Below, in pieces: positions 10,800 through 22,890 of a stretch of DNA of 64,000 nt. This DNA comes from Brachypterus glaber. Its lineage: Eukaryota > Arthropoda > Insecta > Coleoptera > Kateretidae. The translations under genes were made by a program, and so were the position numbers. The notes under the pieces are model-generated. The model ran no database searches, was not told the DNA's origin, and saw only the letters and a program-made list of their open reading frames with translations. The DNA lies in assembly GCA_958510825.1 (NCBI GenBank), contig OY294047.1:38889229-38953228 (forward strand), written 5' to 3'. Each line of letters starts with the position of its first letter. Position 1 is the stretch's first letter.

Positions 10800-12690
10800 A
10801 CCATTTACTGTAAATAGTTTTGATTCTTCAGCACAGTATATTCCCAAATGCATAGTAAATCTGTACTAAAATATACGATTATAAAGTGCCGAACAGTTTG
10901 AAAAGAAAATACTCTTCATTTGAAAAAAGTTTTGCATTAAATAGTGTTAGGCACTTTTAATCGCACGGTATAAAGTATTTTTTTTTTGAATATTGTACAG
11001 TTGCTAGTTAGCCAGCTAGCCGGATTTTCTATGCCTGTGGGATATGCACTGAAGAGTTCGAATAAGGTATTATGCACTTTACACAGTTTTCCTCCAACAG
11101 TATTCCCATGGTAGTAGGATATATCAACATACTCTAAATCCTAAATAGCTAAAAAATAAAATTAGATAAAATTAAAAAAAGAGATAAAAACGTATGGTGG
11201 GGTAATAAATACCTGAAAAAAAAAAATAAAACGAACAAGAAAAACATGGAAAACTATAGATATGAAGGTTAAACAGAAGTAAAAGAAGTGTAAGGGACTG
11301 AGATAACTATTTACAAATATTTGTGCTTTATGTACAGTATAAAAGTTTACACTCTTTTCCCTGTAAAATATAAATAAAAAAAACTAAGGAAATGAAAGAA
11401 AAGAACTAAGATATTTTTAAAGTCAGGAAAAGGAAAATAAAATAGAATCGAATTGGTTGTTTTTCCTTCTATATTAAAAGTGCATTTTAAGTAAATCCTC
11501 TCAATAAAATATACGAAAATATAGACAAAACAATAAAAACAATAAATTAGAGTTTCCGGTATTTGCGAAGTAGCCAGGAAAAGCAATCAGCTACAGTAAA
11601 TAATAATTTTCAGCGAGGTGCATGCTGAAGCGGAACATATATTAAAGCTGCAATGAATCAGAGTTTCAGTTAAATCCACCTTGATGAATGTTTTTGGCTT
11701 CATGCCTGTATAAATCCTCAATGCATACCAATGAAGTATTCTCCGTATCGCTCTAAGAGATACCCCACGTAGTTTTTTGCCGTCTCCTTTTATTTTCGAT
11801 ATACGGGTTCCGCACGATAAATACTTTCAGCTATATATCTTAGATAAATTGCTTCTAATACTATAATAATTACTTAAATTGCTCTGCAATTAACTAATCA
11901 AAATTATTCTAGTTCAAAAAATTTAAACTTGCTGTAAATTTTCTTTAAAGATTGTAAAGAACTTAAAAAAAAATTGAGATCAAAATCAACATTCGGCTTA
12001 ATTCTTGGACGTACATATAAACGTGACCTAGAAATCTAAGAGTAGAGCAATCTTCGGTAACTAAGTAAAAAATCCAGGAGTCAAGATTCAGATTAGCTAG
12101 TGCCACTCAGGATCTGTGCACTATTTCTGCTTCATGGTTTGGTTATTGCCACAGGCGGGTGGCTGTTAAATAAGGACGACTATAAAATTGCCCCTATTGA
12201 AAGTAAAGGATAGCAACATCTAGAATGTACCTGAGCCATAGATACGGAAATTTTAATTGTTTGACAACTAGACCCCTAGAATTTGCATCTTTGTTAAATT
12301 TAAATCTTTGTCATTCTGAAAACAATGTTGCAATGAAATTGATGGATAAAAAACACTAAATACATGTAAAAGCATACCGTGAATACAATAGTGTATACAA
12401 CAAAATGCGAATAACCTAGATATAACCAAATACGACGTGATGGAAAAACAGCTTCTTCCATAGAGTCGCAGTATCTTTCCTTTCACGGCAATAATTTCTT
12501 ATTCACATTATTCAACCGCTTCTTAATACGGGGCAATAAACAATTAGACGTGTACAACTGTGTTGTGTATATTAGTGGAATTCTCCAAAAAGCTTTAAAA
12601 TGTTTCAATTAAGTCATACACACGAAGAAAACTTGTTACCGTATACTAAACGTATTTATATTATATACGGAATCCCAAGCAACTTATATT
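10800..12690. other. AT-rich DNA, nothing recognised
   Basis: About 1.9 kb with no defensible gene, RNA or paired terminal repeat. Frames at 11347-11586 and 12268-12486 (minus) are hydrophobic by base composition only. Confidence 0.45.
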
Positions 12691-12695
12691 AAAAC

Positions 12696-13364
12696 GAATA
12701 GTATATTCTATAAATAGTATGAAATAGACAATATTCCGCGCGAGCGCAAAGTTTGTCATACGAGCCGGAATGACTATTCCATACGTGTTTAGACTATACT
12801 TTTTCTTCGACTGCAAACATGAAACACTGTATGGATTTAAACTGCGGACAAGGTTAAAAACACTGTTTTTTGTGACTCGACATTGTAAATGCAACAAAAC
12901 ACATATTTTTAAATAAAGCAATTAATGTTGTTTAATAATTTTATCAAATCAGTAATTTTTATTTAATTTTAGCACATATTTACAAATTATAATGCAAAAA
13001 TTGAAGGTTATGTCAGATTGTTGTGACATATCAGTTTTAAATATTTAACAATAGATAGAGCAGTTTTAATTTTTTGAACTAAATTGATAAAAAAATGAAT
13101 ATTAAGAAAAACTAATGAACTTTTTGTAATTTTAACGCAAAACTTTAAACTGCATTAAACTATTCAATGTTTCATGGTAAAATATATATATATTTGCTAA
13201 TTTTGTTACAGTTTTCTTTACTTTTATAACCAAGAGATGGCACTACATGTGCTCATTCTAACACTTGATACGGAATATCCATACCGTATCTAGAGCTAGA
13301 ATGGATTCATTCTGTGTTTAAAAAGTGTGTGTATTTGCTTACATTCTAAAGCAGTCGTAGAAAA
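12696..13364 (+). repeat. 0.67-kb interspersed repeat with two palindromes, copy 1
   Basis: Matches 46625-47300 over its whole length in the same orientation. It begins with a CpG-rich palindrome (12696-12810: GAATAGTATATTCTATA ... GACTATACTTTTTCTTCGAC) and ends with a second one near 13255-13310, where CATTCTAACACTTGATACGG pairs with CCGTATCTAGAGCTAGAATG. Between them lies AT-rich non-coding DNA. In this copy the first palindrome has lost about 40 bp at its centre relative to the other. The two palindromes flanking an AT-rich middle suggest a structured non-autonomous element. Confidence 0.8.
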
Positions 13365-13449
13365 ACTTTGTTCTGTTATTGTTACTGCAATAATTGTATT
13401 CAATACTAAAGTTGTTTTAACTGTAAAAATATTTCCTGCAATTTAATTG

Positions 13450-13690
13450 GTCCAAACCAGATAGAGTTAAGGAGTCTAATTCATATAATTGACTCGTCGG
13501 CTAGCCTGAGTTCGATTCTCGCACGCGCTGATTGTCTTTTTCAGTTAATTAGTAATTAAAATTTGGCTCAGGCGACAGGTGAAAGTAAGTTGAAGCCGGT
13601 GGTTCCCTCTACTACTAACCCACACAAGTCTTGGACTTATGGGATGCTTAATTAAGTAGAATTATACGAGGTTAAACTAACAAACAGACA
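13450..13690 (+). mobile_element. tRNA-derived SINE, copy 2
   Basis: A B box GAGTTCGATTCTC lies at 13508-13520, preceded by a tRNA-like head (GAGTTAAGGAGTCTAATTC near 13464) that resembles a Ser/Leu-type tRNA more than the head of copy 1. The 3' body (CAGTTAATTAGTAATTAAAA, then GCCGGTGGTTCCCTCTACTA and CTTAATTAAGTAGAAT) is the family's, ending in AAACTAACAAACA. Its head differs from copy 1 beyond what drift in the shared body suggests. Confidence 0.75.
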
Positions 13691-13805
13691 ATTACCGGCT
13701 ATCGGTTCCAGAATTTTAAAAGAATAATTTCTTACAATTTTGTGAATTGTTGCCGAATTTAAAACCGTAATTTCAAATAGCATTGTAATTTTAAAATTTG
13801 ATTTT

Positions 13806-15120
13806 AGGATAGATTTAGATTAGATTAGATTAGAGTTTATTAATAAATAAAAAATTACAATATATTTCTTATATTCTACATTTACATAATAAAATTATTA
13901 TTTATTAATTATATTTAGTATAACTTAGTGGTTTTGACAAAAAGTGGCTTGTTAGCGACCATTCATTTAAATGGATGATTATTTAAATATTTATATATAC
14001 ACATACACATACATACATATACACACATAGACATACACATAGTAAAGGCAAAGTGAAAGTTTATACGCATGTATATCTAAAAGAAAGAAAAAGAATATAT
14101 ATATATATATACATATATATACACATATATATATACATATATAATAATGCATATAAAATTATATGTTAAAAGGTCATTAAATTTTATTGCATATTATTAT
14201 TTGTTAGAGCATTTGTGATTGTTTCTAAATTTTGTTTTATCCATTGGTAAGTTTCGTAAAATTTTTGACAGTACCATTAAACTGTTTTAAATTATTGGGT
14301 AGAAGATTGTAAAGTTTATGTATATGATACAAAAAGTTTTTTTGATTTATTGCTTTTTTGGATTTTTCAAAAATTGACAAGTTATTTTCCATAGATCTGG
14401 TATTATACGTATTATTTACTTTAGTAATAACATTTTTATTATTAAAGTAAAATTTTAGTAAACTTAAATAGTAGAGTTCTTTTATTGACATTACATTAAA
14501 ATCTAGAAAAGTTTGTTCTGTAGAGTGTCTTTTGTTTTTTTGTAGAATTATTATAATGATAGTTTTTTGTATTACATTTAATTTTTCTATGTAAGTTTTA
14601 CCCACTGCACCCCACCCTAGAATACCATAGCCTAGTATCGACTGCACAAGTGCAAAATACATATTTTTTAAATGTCGTTGTGAAAATATGTTTCTTATAG
14701 AGAGAAAGTACCATATGAATTTTCTTAACTTGTTTGACAATTCGAAAGTTTGTTTTTCCCATCTCAGATGACAATCAATATATATACCTAAATATTTTAC
14801 GTTTTGCGCATTTTCTATTTTAACACAAGAACAATTTAAACAGTTTTCCCTTTCGTGTATGGTTAGATGTGGTATTTTTGGTACTTTCTGCTCGTAAGAA
14901 GTAAAAGCTAGATATTTTGTTTTATCATAATTTAATTTAAGTAGTTTTTCGTCAAACCAATGTTTTAGTATTTGCAAAATATTTTCCGCCTTTATTCGAA
15001 CTTCCTCCCATGTATTTCCCTCGACATATACCGCTGTGTCATCCGCAAAAGACACCACAAGACAGTCTTCTTGACAATACAGGGAATTTATATAGAGTAT
15101 AAAAAATAGAGGTCCCAATA
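13806..15120 (-). mobile_element. 5'-truncated LINE with TCTAA-repeat tail
   Basis: Minus-strand element with a reverse transcriptase remnant (14237-15118), a 3' UTR rich in TA and CATACA microsatellite (13975-14150), an AATAAA-like end and about four TCTAA/TAATC units at 13810-13835. Such a short tandem tail replaces polyA in several arthropod LINE lineages. The 5' end is lost at about 15120, just before a separate repeat begins. Confidence 0.75.
14237..15118 (-). pseudogene. Non-LTR reverse transcriptase, palm/thumb and C-terminal part
   Basis: 293 codons without a stop. Residues 1-11 (GPLFFILYIN) and FADDT at 24-28 are reverse transcriptase motifs of the palm, with the catalytic Asp pair present. 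A KYLGIYID block around residues 108-115 and a thumb-like stretch with W-rich GYGILGWGAVG and LNVIQKTI follow, then a C-terminal TRS...LYHIHKLYNLLPNNLK region common in jockey-superfamily proteins. The displayed start is a TTG codon inside the domain and is not an initiator: fingers and endonuclease are missing. The absence of stops suggests a moderately recent insertion. The exact clade is not determined from this piece. Confidence 0.8.
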
Positions 15121-15149
15121 TATATTATGTCGTCATCGTGAAAAAGGGT

Positions 15150-16000
15150 AAAAAAGATTCAGTAGTAATGTCATAAGTGCATGTTGAATTATTGATAAGT
15201 TTTTTACTGTATTAAAAACAATTTCCTTAAGCAAATTTTTTTTTTATATACAGAAAAAAAAATTATGTATTTAACATGCACGAATGGTATTTTGAAAGAC
15301 TATTTCACAAACAAAATAAGGAAGTATATAATTTTACCAAGTTTAATGTTGTTTCATATTTAAATTAAAAATTTAAGAACTAAACAATATTTACATACTT
15401 TCCTATACTTTACAACCATAATTAAAAATTTTAATCTCAAATTTGCAGCGCTTTTTAAAACCACGGTGTTCACTTGTTCGCGAATGTTGCCAAGTCTAAA
15501 CTTTGCTTGAGGGATATTTCATGCTTGAGATTGTTCCAATAAAATAGTTGTTATCATATATTTTAGCATTTAAATAAAGATCATTGCTGTTTTTGTTTAA
15601 AAAGTTTATTTTTCAACTGAAAAGAAATAAAATAACGGGTAAAAAAACAATTTGCAATCGGTTTCTAATAAAGTTTGGCAACGCTGTACTGGTACCAGAG
15701 CAGCCATTTGATGTTTTGATTTCCGTCATTTAAAAGAAGTAAATTATTTACTTCTTTACTGTAAATATATTTTTAATTAATGTGTTTAAATTAGTTTTGA
15801 GTGGACTGTTTTTAATACTAAGATTCAATTAAATAAATTAAAATTTATGAACATCAGTGATTTAAAGATGGAAAGTACATAAAATATATTAACTGAAATT
15901 AATTAGGGTTTATACCTAGGATGGTTTGGTAATAAAATAAGCATTTATATTGCTTATCAATAAAAAGAAATCACTAAAGGCAAGCTTTACAAATTAAAAA
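15150..16000 (+). repeat. 1.1-kb repeat, partial copy A
   Basis: Aligns with 32352-33320 in the same orientation from CAGTAGTAATGTCATAAGTG to the AAAAACACATTTT tract near 15998, with small indels. It lacks the extra 80-90 bp hairpin that copy B carries at 32440-32525 and lacks the 3' end present in copies B and C. No frame is conserved between copies, so the family looks non-coding. Confidence 0.75.
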
Positions 16001-16915
16001 CACATTTTTTTAATAATTTTTTCTCGCATTTTAAATGATTTTATTGATTTTCAATACTTGCTTTGAATTAATTTTGAATTATTTCTTGACATCTTAATGT
16101 TCTACATCTTTGGATTGATTTCTTTTTCTGAAAAAAAATCTATAAAACACTTAAAACACTAAGCTCTTGTATGCATTTCTAAACAATAAACAAACCATTT
16201 TATTTATAGAAAAATTAGAAATATTCATATTTGACAAATTGTATAAAGATAAAAGATACAAATTGTTGTTTTTTTGTAAAAAATAAAATTAAACACAATT
16301 TTATAAAAGTTTTAGGGGTTCGAAAAAATGGAGATGTATATCTAGAATAATAAAGAGCTTTAATTTAAAATTACAAGTGTAAATGACTCTGTGCTAATTA
16401 TACCGTTTATCTTTTTCCTCCCCTCTCAGTTAATCTTCATATAAAATGTTAAAAATTTCATCGTTTAACTTATCGCAACTTTTTTTAGCATTGTTTTTCC
16501 CACTTTTATTTAGAACTTTTAAACAGAATATATATTTTTTTCTGCAGAGAACATTTGAATTCAGTGCCGGCTGAATTTAGATCTACAGAAACATAGCAAT
16601 TCAGTATAACACTACAAACGAAAATTAGTGCCAATCTTTTTACCGCTTGTTTTACCTCCATGTTATTTATCGGGAAGTTTTTGTGCCAAATAACTAATTA
16701 AAATATTTTTGTTCTGTCATATAAAGTGCTAAATAAATAACTATTCGAAAATTAAATGACTGAGATCTTCTAGTGTTATGGACAATACAAAAATAACATC
16801 GACACTTAGTGCTACTAAGAGTGCCGATACATTGAAATCTTTGCCAAAAAGTCAAAATCTTTGACCATGTTTTTTTTGGACCTTTCTGAGTAAAATCAGC
16901 AAAAAAACATTTTTC
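16001..16915. other. AT-rich DNA, nothing recognised
   Basis: No gene, RNA or repeat structure could be supported here. Confidence 0.45.
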
Positions 16916-16917
16916 GT

Positions 16918-16952
16918 CCGTCTGTCTGTCCGTACGTCTGTCTATCCGTATA

Positions 16953-17001
<49 letters not shown>
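16918..17001 (+). repeat. CTGT microsatellite
   Basis: CCGTCTGTCTGTCCGTACGT leads into about eleven uninterrupted CTGT units. The flank AACTCGAGAACTCC matches the order seen after 10471, so the microsatellite probably expanded within an older interspersed repeat. Confidence 0.85.
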
Positions 17002-17004
17002 AAA

Positions 17005-17825
17005 CTCGAGAACTCCATTTCTAAATAAGATAGTGGTTTTTTTTATATTGTTACTTATCGTATTTAAAAGAGCTGATTAGATTTTGGAGGTAGACGATTG
17101 GGGGTAAGGAAGTATTAATGGGGTAAAACTCCTATTTTTATCGTTTTTCGGTTATAATTAAGGCAATTATTATTGTATTTTATTAATTTAGCACTAATAT
17201 GAAAGATAATTTTAAAATGGTCAAAAAATGTTATAAACGATTTTTTCCTAAAATGCATTGTTTTCAAGATATTGTCGTTTAAAGCAGTAAAACTTTTTTT
17301 TAGCATATCTCACTTATTTATAACCCCATTTCAAAAAATTATGTTGTAAATGAAAGCTGTTTTTAAGCCCTATAAAAATGTTATATACAGTTTTTGCTAG
17401 ATTATAAAGTTTTGGAGATACAGACTTTTAAACTTTAAGTAATTATGCAGGCTTTGAAAAGGTTCTTGCAACTGTTCAGCTGGTTAAAATTGTATAAGTA
17501 AAATAAAATTACAACAATTTCAATTAAAAATAAATTGAAAAATATTTATTTCTACTGCATTATTGAACCTAAATACATCCATATATTCCAATTATAATTC
17601 ATATTCGATGATAATTAATTAATCATGTGATTTAAAAATGGAAATTTAATTTTTACACCAAAATTATCCGCTGCAAACTACACACTGTGTAGTACACAGC
17701 ACTACAAAAAAATAAATTCGGTTTTATTATAACCCTTACCCTCCCGAGACTAAACTAATGATTATTGTTGACTGCTTGTTTCTTCAACATTAGTAAAATG
17801 ATGCAAACAAAATAACTTGTTTCTT
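17005..17825. other. AT-rich DNA, nothing recognised
   Basis: No gene or paired repeats seen. The 63-codon minus frame at 17115-17306 has no recognisable motif. Confidence 0.45.
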
Positions 17826-17829
17826 AACA

Positions 17830-18725
17830 TCAAAAAATGTAAAGTTATATTTGCGATTGATTTTAATTATACAATTAACAATGAACATCTTACCAGGTGT
17901 GAAAATATCACTGATTTGGGTATTGTTTTTGATTCAAAAGTAACATTTAACGACCAAATTGAAACTAAGTAGTACAGTACTGTCAAACCTGCTAATAAAA
18001 TGCTTGGGTTTTTAACACGTAGTTGCCAACAGTTTAGATCAGAACAAATCTAAAGTGTCTTTATTATGCATTTGTAAGGTCAAAACTTGAATATGCGTCG
18101 TTAATTGTACCCTATAAGTAATGTACAAATTAAAAGCAGAGAAAGTTCCTAAAATTTTTACATTATAAAATTTATGGTATTTACCCTCCCCAAGGGTTTG
18201 ATTTAGTCATATTACAAAATAATTTTTGGATACAATCTCTTAATCACCGAAGAATCTTAACATCAGTCTCCTTTACTTATAAGATTATTAACAATTTTAT
18301 TAATTGTCTCCTGCTTCTCGAGAAACTAAAATTTTTGGTTGTCCGTATAAGTGCCAGACATAACGAAACCTTTTTGCTGCCTTTTGCCAGAACTAATGTT
18401 TTGTTAAAGTCACCAATTTATGTAATTACTAGCAACTTTAACAAATATTGTATTCAAACTGATATTTTTTTGAAAACCTTTCTTCAATTTTAAGAAAAAC
18501 TAGTCAATATAATATATTGCCCATATTATGGGCACTAACTTATAAAAAAAATCTATCAATTTACTTTATTTGTGTTATATTAATAATTAATTAATTATCT
18601 TACATATATTTATTTTTTGTACTTTTATATTCATATTTTTAATTTCTTTTTTTAATTTTTATATTTAATTGTCCTGTTATTGGATTTATCTGTTGGGCAA
18701 TAAAGATTATTATTATTTTTCTATT
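17830..18725 (+). pseudogene. Decayed LINE reverse transcriptase C-terminus
   Basis: The frame is broken by stops and shifts, but islands of protein are clear. Near 17900 there is LTRCENITDLGIVFDSKVTF, the segment after the reverse transcriptase palm in jockey-like LINEs; next comes KMLGFLTR near 18000. Later an unbroken run of about 48 codons at 18338-18485 includes FARTNVLLKSPIYVI. In-frame stops occur at about 17970 and 18052. The element ends with AATAAA at 18700 and an ATT tandem tail. It is older than the LINE at 13806. Confidence 0.75.
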
Positions 18726-18729
18726 TAAT

Positions 18730-19595
18730 TGTGTTTTTTTTTATATTTGCTATGCCTTAAGAGAAGAAAAAAAAAGAAGAAAAAATAAACCAATTTTTTT
18801 TTTTAGTTTTTGTTCGAATTTTTGTTTCCTTAGAGTTTCAGGAGAGCTGTATTATACTGAATTAAATTTGCATATTTTTTTGCATACATAAAAAGTCTAT
18901 AAAAGTATTTTGGATTAATATTGCCTTAAAGAAAAAATAAATTGTGACACCCTGGAGGGTAAGGGATAAACATATAAATGCAGAATTTTTTCATCACGAT
19001 CATCATCATCAGAATTTTGAGTAAAATGAGATGAAAACCGATAAAAAATGGCATCTCTCATGATTTTTTTATTCTGCGGCCAGATTTGAATGCATTAATC
19101 AAAAATCTTTAAGAATCAGATACATTTATCAGTTGTTTTTTAAAACAAAAATATACACCTTAAACTTTTTCTTTCCGTGCATACTTTCTGGGTAGGCTAA
19201 ACAATTAAAATCTGACTATATCATATATTTTTTTAACTGTTAAAAGAAAGAATTGATTGCTGAATTGAACTATTGGTCAGAAGACTGTCATCTCACTTCG
19301 TCTAATTTCACCTAATTTTCCCCTTCAAGGTAATACCCTTTTTTTAGTGGTATACCTGTGCTGTTAAATTCAACTGAATAAATTAACGTTTTTTTGAAAT
19401 TTAATAATTAATATTTTTAGCTTATATATGTTGACAGTGGTAACTGTCAAAAGATATAACTTTAAATTAAGATTGTCGAATCTTCAATCATTTGAACCAG
19501 TATACCAACTTCAAAACAACAAATATGATTTTTTCTCCTAAGGAGTCTCCTGCTCAATCGCGATAATATTTTCTATAACCAACATAAACATTAAC
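18730..19595. other. AT-rich DNA, nothing recognised
   Basis: No coding frame or repeat structure supported. Confidence 0.45.
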
Positions 19596-19598
19596 ATA

Positions 19599-20022
19599 CA
19601 GGGTGTCTCAGAACTGACCCACTTTCTTTTACGGAGTAATTCTAATAAACAAATATGAAAAAAAGTTCCTATAAACATATGTCCAAAAGCGACTCGTAAG
19701 GAAGCTACGCCCCTTCAAAAGGGGTTCTAAAAATTCAATTTTATCTAATAACTCAGGAACGCTTTGTGTTAAAGCAACAAGGTTTTTCATATGATCTTTC
19801 CTTATTAAGGCCTATTAATCAATGATATTTGCATGTAGTTACTTCAACCAGGGACGTCTGAAATGGGGGTCTTATCACTTTTTTGCCCCAAACTTTTTGC
19901 TGCTTACCGTAGGATTAACCGTTTTCGAGAAAAATACAAAATTAACAAAATTACAAGTTTTCATATTTTTTTTACTTAAAATCACTCCGTTAAATGAAGT
20001 GCGTCAGTTCTGAGACACCCTG
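19599..20022. mobile_element. 424-bp TA-flanked MITE (CAGGGTGTCTCAGAACTGAC)
   Basis: Terminal repeats start CAGGGTGTCTCAGAACTGAC on both strands and match over about 43 bp with six or so differences. TA occurs at 19597-19598 and 20023-20024, as for Tc1/mariner-type insertions. The interior has no transposase frame. A CTCAGGAACGCTTTGTGTTA stretch near 19750 resembles 41368-41384 beside the second minisatellite array. Confidence 0.8.
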
Positions 20023-20376
20023 TATAATTATGTTGGAAACCGAAATATTTCTTTTTGTAGGGCTGTGTTATTTATTCGAAGCGCTGAAATCATGTAGCAT
20101 GTGCAAAATCCATACAATATAAAACAACAACTGATGACGACAACAACAATTCTCATTAATATTTCATTTTTAACAACATTCGGTTGCGTTTTTATCGGGA
20201 ACTCTCTAAATGGCAAATGATTTACGGCTAAATCGGTTTAAGCGAGAGATCATGGGTCACATGTGCCAATGTTGTCCGTGGTCAGTGCACAGTGCATATC
20301 TGATTGTGTTAAATGTTTTATGATTGCATTGTTTAGGTGGAATATTTATTTAATGTTTTTTTTTATTCAGTAGCGA

Positions 20377-20665
20377 TTGAACGCGAGAGCAAGAAGGGAA
20401 AGATTGCACTCTATTTAACTTTCGGGAATTAACAAAAAACTTTATAGCAACCAAACCAAAAGTCCAACAAATAAACACAACATTCAAACTTGTTCATTGT
20501 AACCATAGTAACAATGTTTAATAAGTGGTTTCTTTTTAAAACCTTCAGTTTAGCTCTGATATGAGGGGTTCAGAGCAGAAATGGATCAAGTGCCTTATGT
20601 ACTTCATCCATTTTACGTAATTTTTTAAAACTAAATAGAATAAAACATTCTTGATCTCAGTTGAT
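20377..20665 (+). repeat. Repeat D, uninterrupted copy
   Basis: Starts GATTGAACGCGAGAGCAAGA and runs through TTTCGGGAATTAACAAAAAA and CCATAGTAACAATGTTTAAT to a partial inverted end (CTTGATCTCAGTTG). The same order occurs at 42768-43305, where a 331-bp element splits the AACAAAAAA tract. This copy therefore represents the empty site. Confidence 0.7.
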
Positions 20666-20871
20666 GTAAGTGGCGGAATAGCTATAAGGCAAGGTCGGCA
20701 TGGCCTGGTTTACGTCTATATTTAAAAGATATAAGGGTAAAGAGCTAAGTGTGCCCTTTAGACATTGTATATCTATAAACGTCCAAACTACTATATACTA
20801 ACAAATTAATCGACTTTTATTAAAACAAATAAATTTGAGAAGAATGCATCTTCAATTGGTTAATTTTTGAA

Positions 20872-20935
20872 GGAGAGTCTAGGTAACCTATTTAGTAAAG
20901 CACCAGGCGGATTCTGGTTCGAATCCTAACTTTTT
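20872..20935 (+). other. tRNA-like fragment (B box)
   Basis: GGTTCGAATCC at about 20920-20930 is a perfect Pol III B box, preceded by an AGTCTAGGTAACC stretch that could be a degenerate A box. No cloverleaf closes well, so I read it as a decayed SINE head or tRNA pseudogene rather than a functional tRNA. Confidence 0.35.
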
Positions 20936-21246
20936 TAGTTATCTTTTCTTTCTTTTAATTAATCAGAAATACCCCCATGCAATGCAATAAATCTCCAAGT
21001 GCAAATCTTGGAAATATTTCCGACCACGCACACTCGATATGATGCGATTCTAAAATATATGAGTTCCGAGGCAAGTTTACACAATGTTAATGCAAATCAA
21101 TTGCTTGTGACTACCAACCGCTCGTAAATCAATTATACCGTGATTTGATACATTAAGGTATCTGTCTTTCCAGTGATTTATAGCACCCTTGATGAATTAT
21201 TAACTTCTGACTGCTAGATATTTATTGAACTGTGTTTGATTAAAGG

Positions 21247-21363
21247 CGCCTTTTCATGGAGCAATTTATACGCAAGTTTGGTGCTATGCAAGTTTGCTGT
21301 CAGATATAGCATGAGGACAATTACACATTCATTTGCCTTTTCACGGAGCAAGTTATACGCAAG
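21247..21363 (+). repeat. Direct repeat, 85-bp spacing
   Basis: GCCTTTTCATGGAGCAATTT at 21248 and GCCTTTTCACGGAGCAAGTT at 21333 are direct repeats, each followed by ATACGCAAGTT. The segment between them includes a further ATGCAAGTTTGCTGT. It looks like a duplicated part of an unclassified element. Confidence 0.6.
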
Positions 21364-21369
21364 TTATAA

Positions 21370-21865
21370 GCTATATATTACAAGTTAAACAATGCTGCCA
21401 ACCAGACAATTTTGACGTGTCCCTGCATTTGTTGACAAAAACATAACCTAGCATTTGCTTTTTTAAGAAAGCTTTTTAGTTAGACAGACCGGCCTATTAT
21501 TAATAATAATAAAGTCCAGTTGCTACTATATTAGTAAAAAGAAATCTTGCATGAAAATCGTCGAAAAATAGAACTTGTTCTAATATTTTGATGACTCGAA
21601 AATAGTATCAAATTTGCCTGCAGGCATGCGCAGTGACAATCATTCTTGCAACAACCCTTCTTGATAAAGGTATTTTTTACATCAAATTGTTTATTTATTT
21701 TTGTCAAAAAGTGCATATATGATGAGAATTGCAAAAAAAAAATAAGAATTCATCAAAACAAGTATAGAAAGTAGTAGCTCCATAAGATCTTGTTCAAGAC
21801 TAATACAAAAATTAATATTAGGGCTAAAAAACAAAAAAATACAAGTATTGGCTTTTGGTCTTTGG
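21370..21865. other. AT-rich DNA, nothing recognised
   Basis: No gene or repeat structure supported. Confidence 0.4.
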
Positions 21866-21869
21866 AAAT

Positions 21870-22170
21870 TGCATAAAATATAATATATTGAAATTAATTA
21901 GGATGTTTTAGTAATAAAATAAGCATTTATATTGCTTATCAATAAAAATAAATAAACTAAAGGTAAGCTTCACAAATTAAAAACACATTTTGCAAAAATA
22001 TAACATTCATTAAGATGTCAGTAACTGTCAGTTTCTTGTTTCCATAGTAACCAAGTGATGATGCATATGTACAAATATTATCAGATTCATTTTGATCTGA
22101 TTGCTCAAGAAACTAAAAATGCAAGGTTTTAATTGGCCTATATATTGTTTGTGAAATAGTCAGTGTAATT
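21870..22170 (+). repeat. 1.1-kb repeat, partial copy C (3' end)
   Basis: Aligns with 33178-33478 in the same orientation, from AAAATATAATATATT to GGCCTATATATTGTTTGTGA. Only the 3' 300 bp of the family is present. The pattern of a shared 3' end with missing 5' part is like that of retroposed elements. Confidence 0.75.
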
Positions 22171-22619
22171 TGTAGTTATAAAATTTACAATGTAATGCAA
22201 GCTCTAAATTTAAAAATGAAAAATTTTTATCTACAACACTACACTTTTTTTCTAAAACAATAAAGCAGGAAAAGAGGAAAACTATATAAGTTTAATAATT
22301 TTATAAAAAACGATAAATTATGATTTATGGTATGTATTTAGTAAAGTCTTGTAAACGATTAACTTTTGTTACTGTTCCCTACATCTAGGAAGCGAGCAAG
22401 CATTCGACCTACTTCGTGTTTAGAATATAACTTTTCGAATAAAAGTAGACATTATGATGTGCATAAATCGTCATTATACATATTCAGATATACTTCTTGT
22501 AAAATATACGGTCTTAGTTTTGTATTGCTCAGGTTCCTTCAAAACTACTTCAGCCAAAAGTAAATTATTGCCATGGAAATTGTTCTTGTTATTAAGAAAA
22601 GCAAAAAACATTAACAATA

Positions 22620-22890
22620 TTTAACTTAATTAAGTATCTAGTATGTTCAGGACTTGTGTGGGCTAGTAGTAGAGGGACGGCTTTAAATGAGATTCGAACC
22701 AGGCTACATATTCTTGACTTTCGAGGAATAGAACGACTGATAGCACGAGTCTATGGTTGTGATAGTTCTAATCATTGTTCTATCAGTTATTCTACTCCCC
22801 GAAAGTCAAGAATAGGTACCCTGGGGTATGTCTGTTCTGATCTGCCGCCTTTTGGATATAAAAAAGACAATCGGCCCGGTTGAGAATCTA
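22620..22890 (-). mobile_element. tRNA-derived SINE, copy 3, divergent and carrying a hairpin
   Basis: On the minus strand the 3' body (CTACTACTAGCCCACACAAG, CTTAATTAAG) and the junction GCCGATTGTCTTTTT of the SINE family are recognisable, and a weak B-box-like GATTCTCAACCGG lies near 22876. Between them the usual middle part is replaced by unrelated DNA holding the hairpin at 22710-22813. It is shorter and more divergent than copies 1 and 4. Confidence 0.6.
22710..22813. repeat. Hairpin inside SINE copy 3
   Basis: The 34-bp arms 22710-22743 and 22780-22813 pair with about four mismatches (ATTCTTGACTTTCGAGGAAT against its reverse complement), leaving a loop of 36 bp. It could be a small foldback insertion. 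Confidence 0.7.

Noticed and set aside
20872..20935. Functional tRNA gene
   Set aside because: A perfect B box is present, but no acceptor stem or convincing A box closes the cloverleaf.
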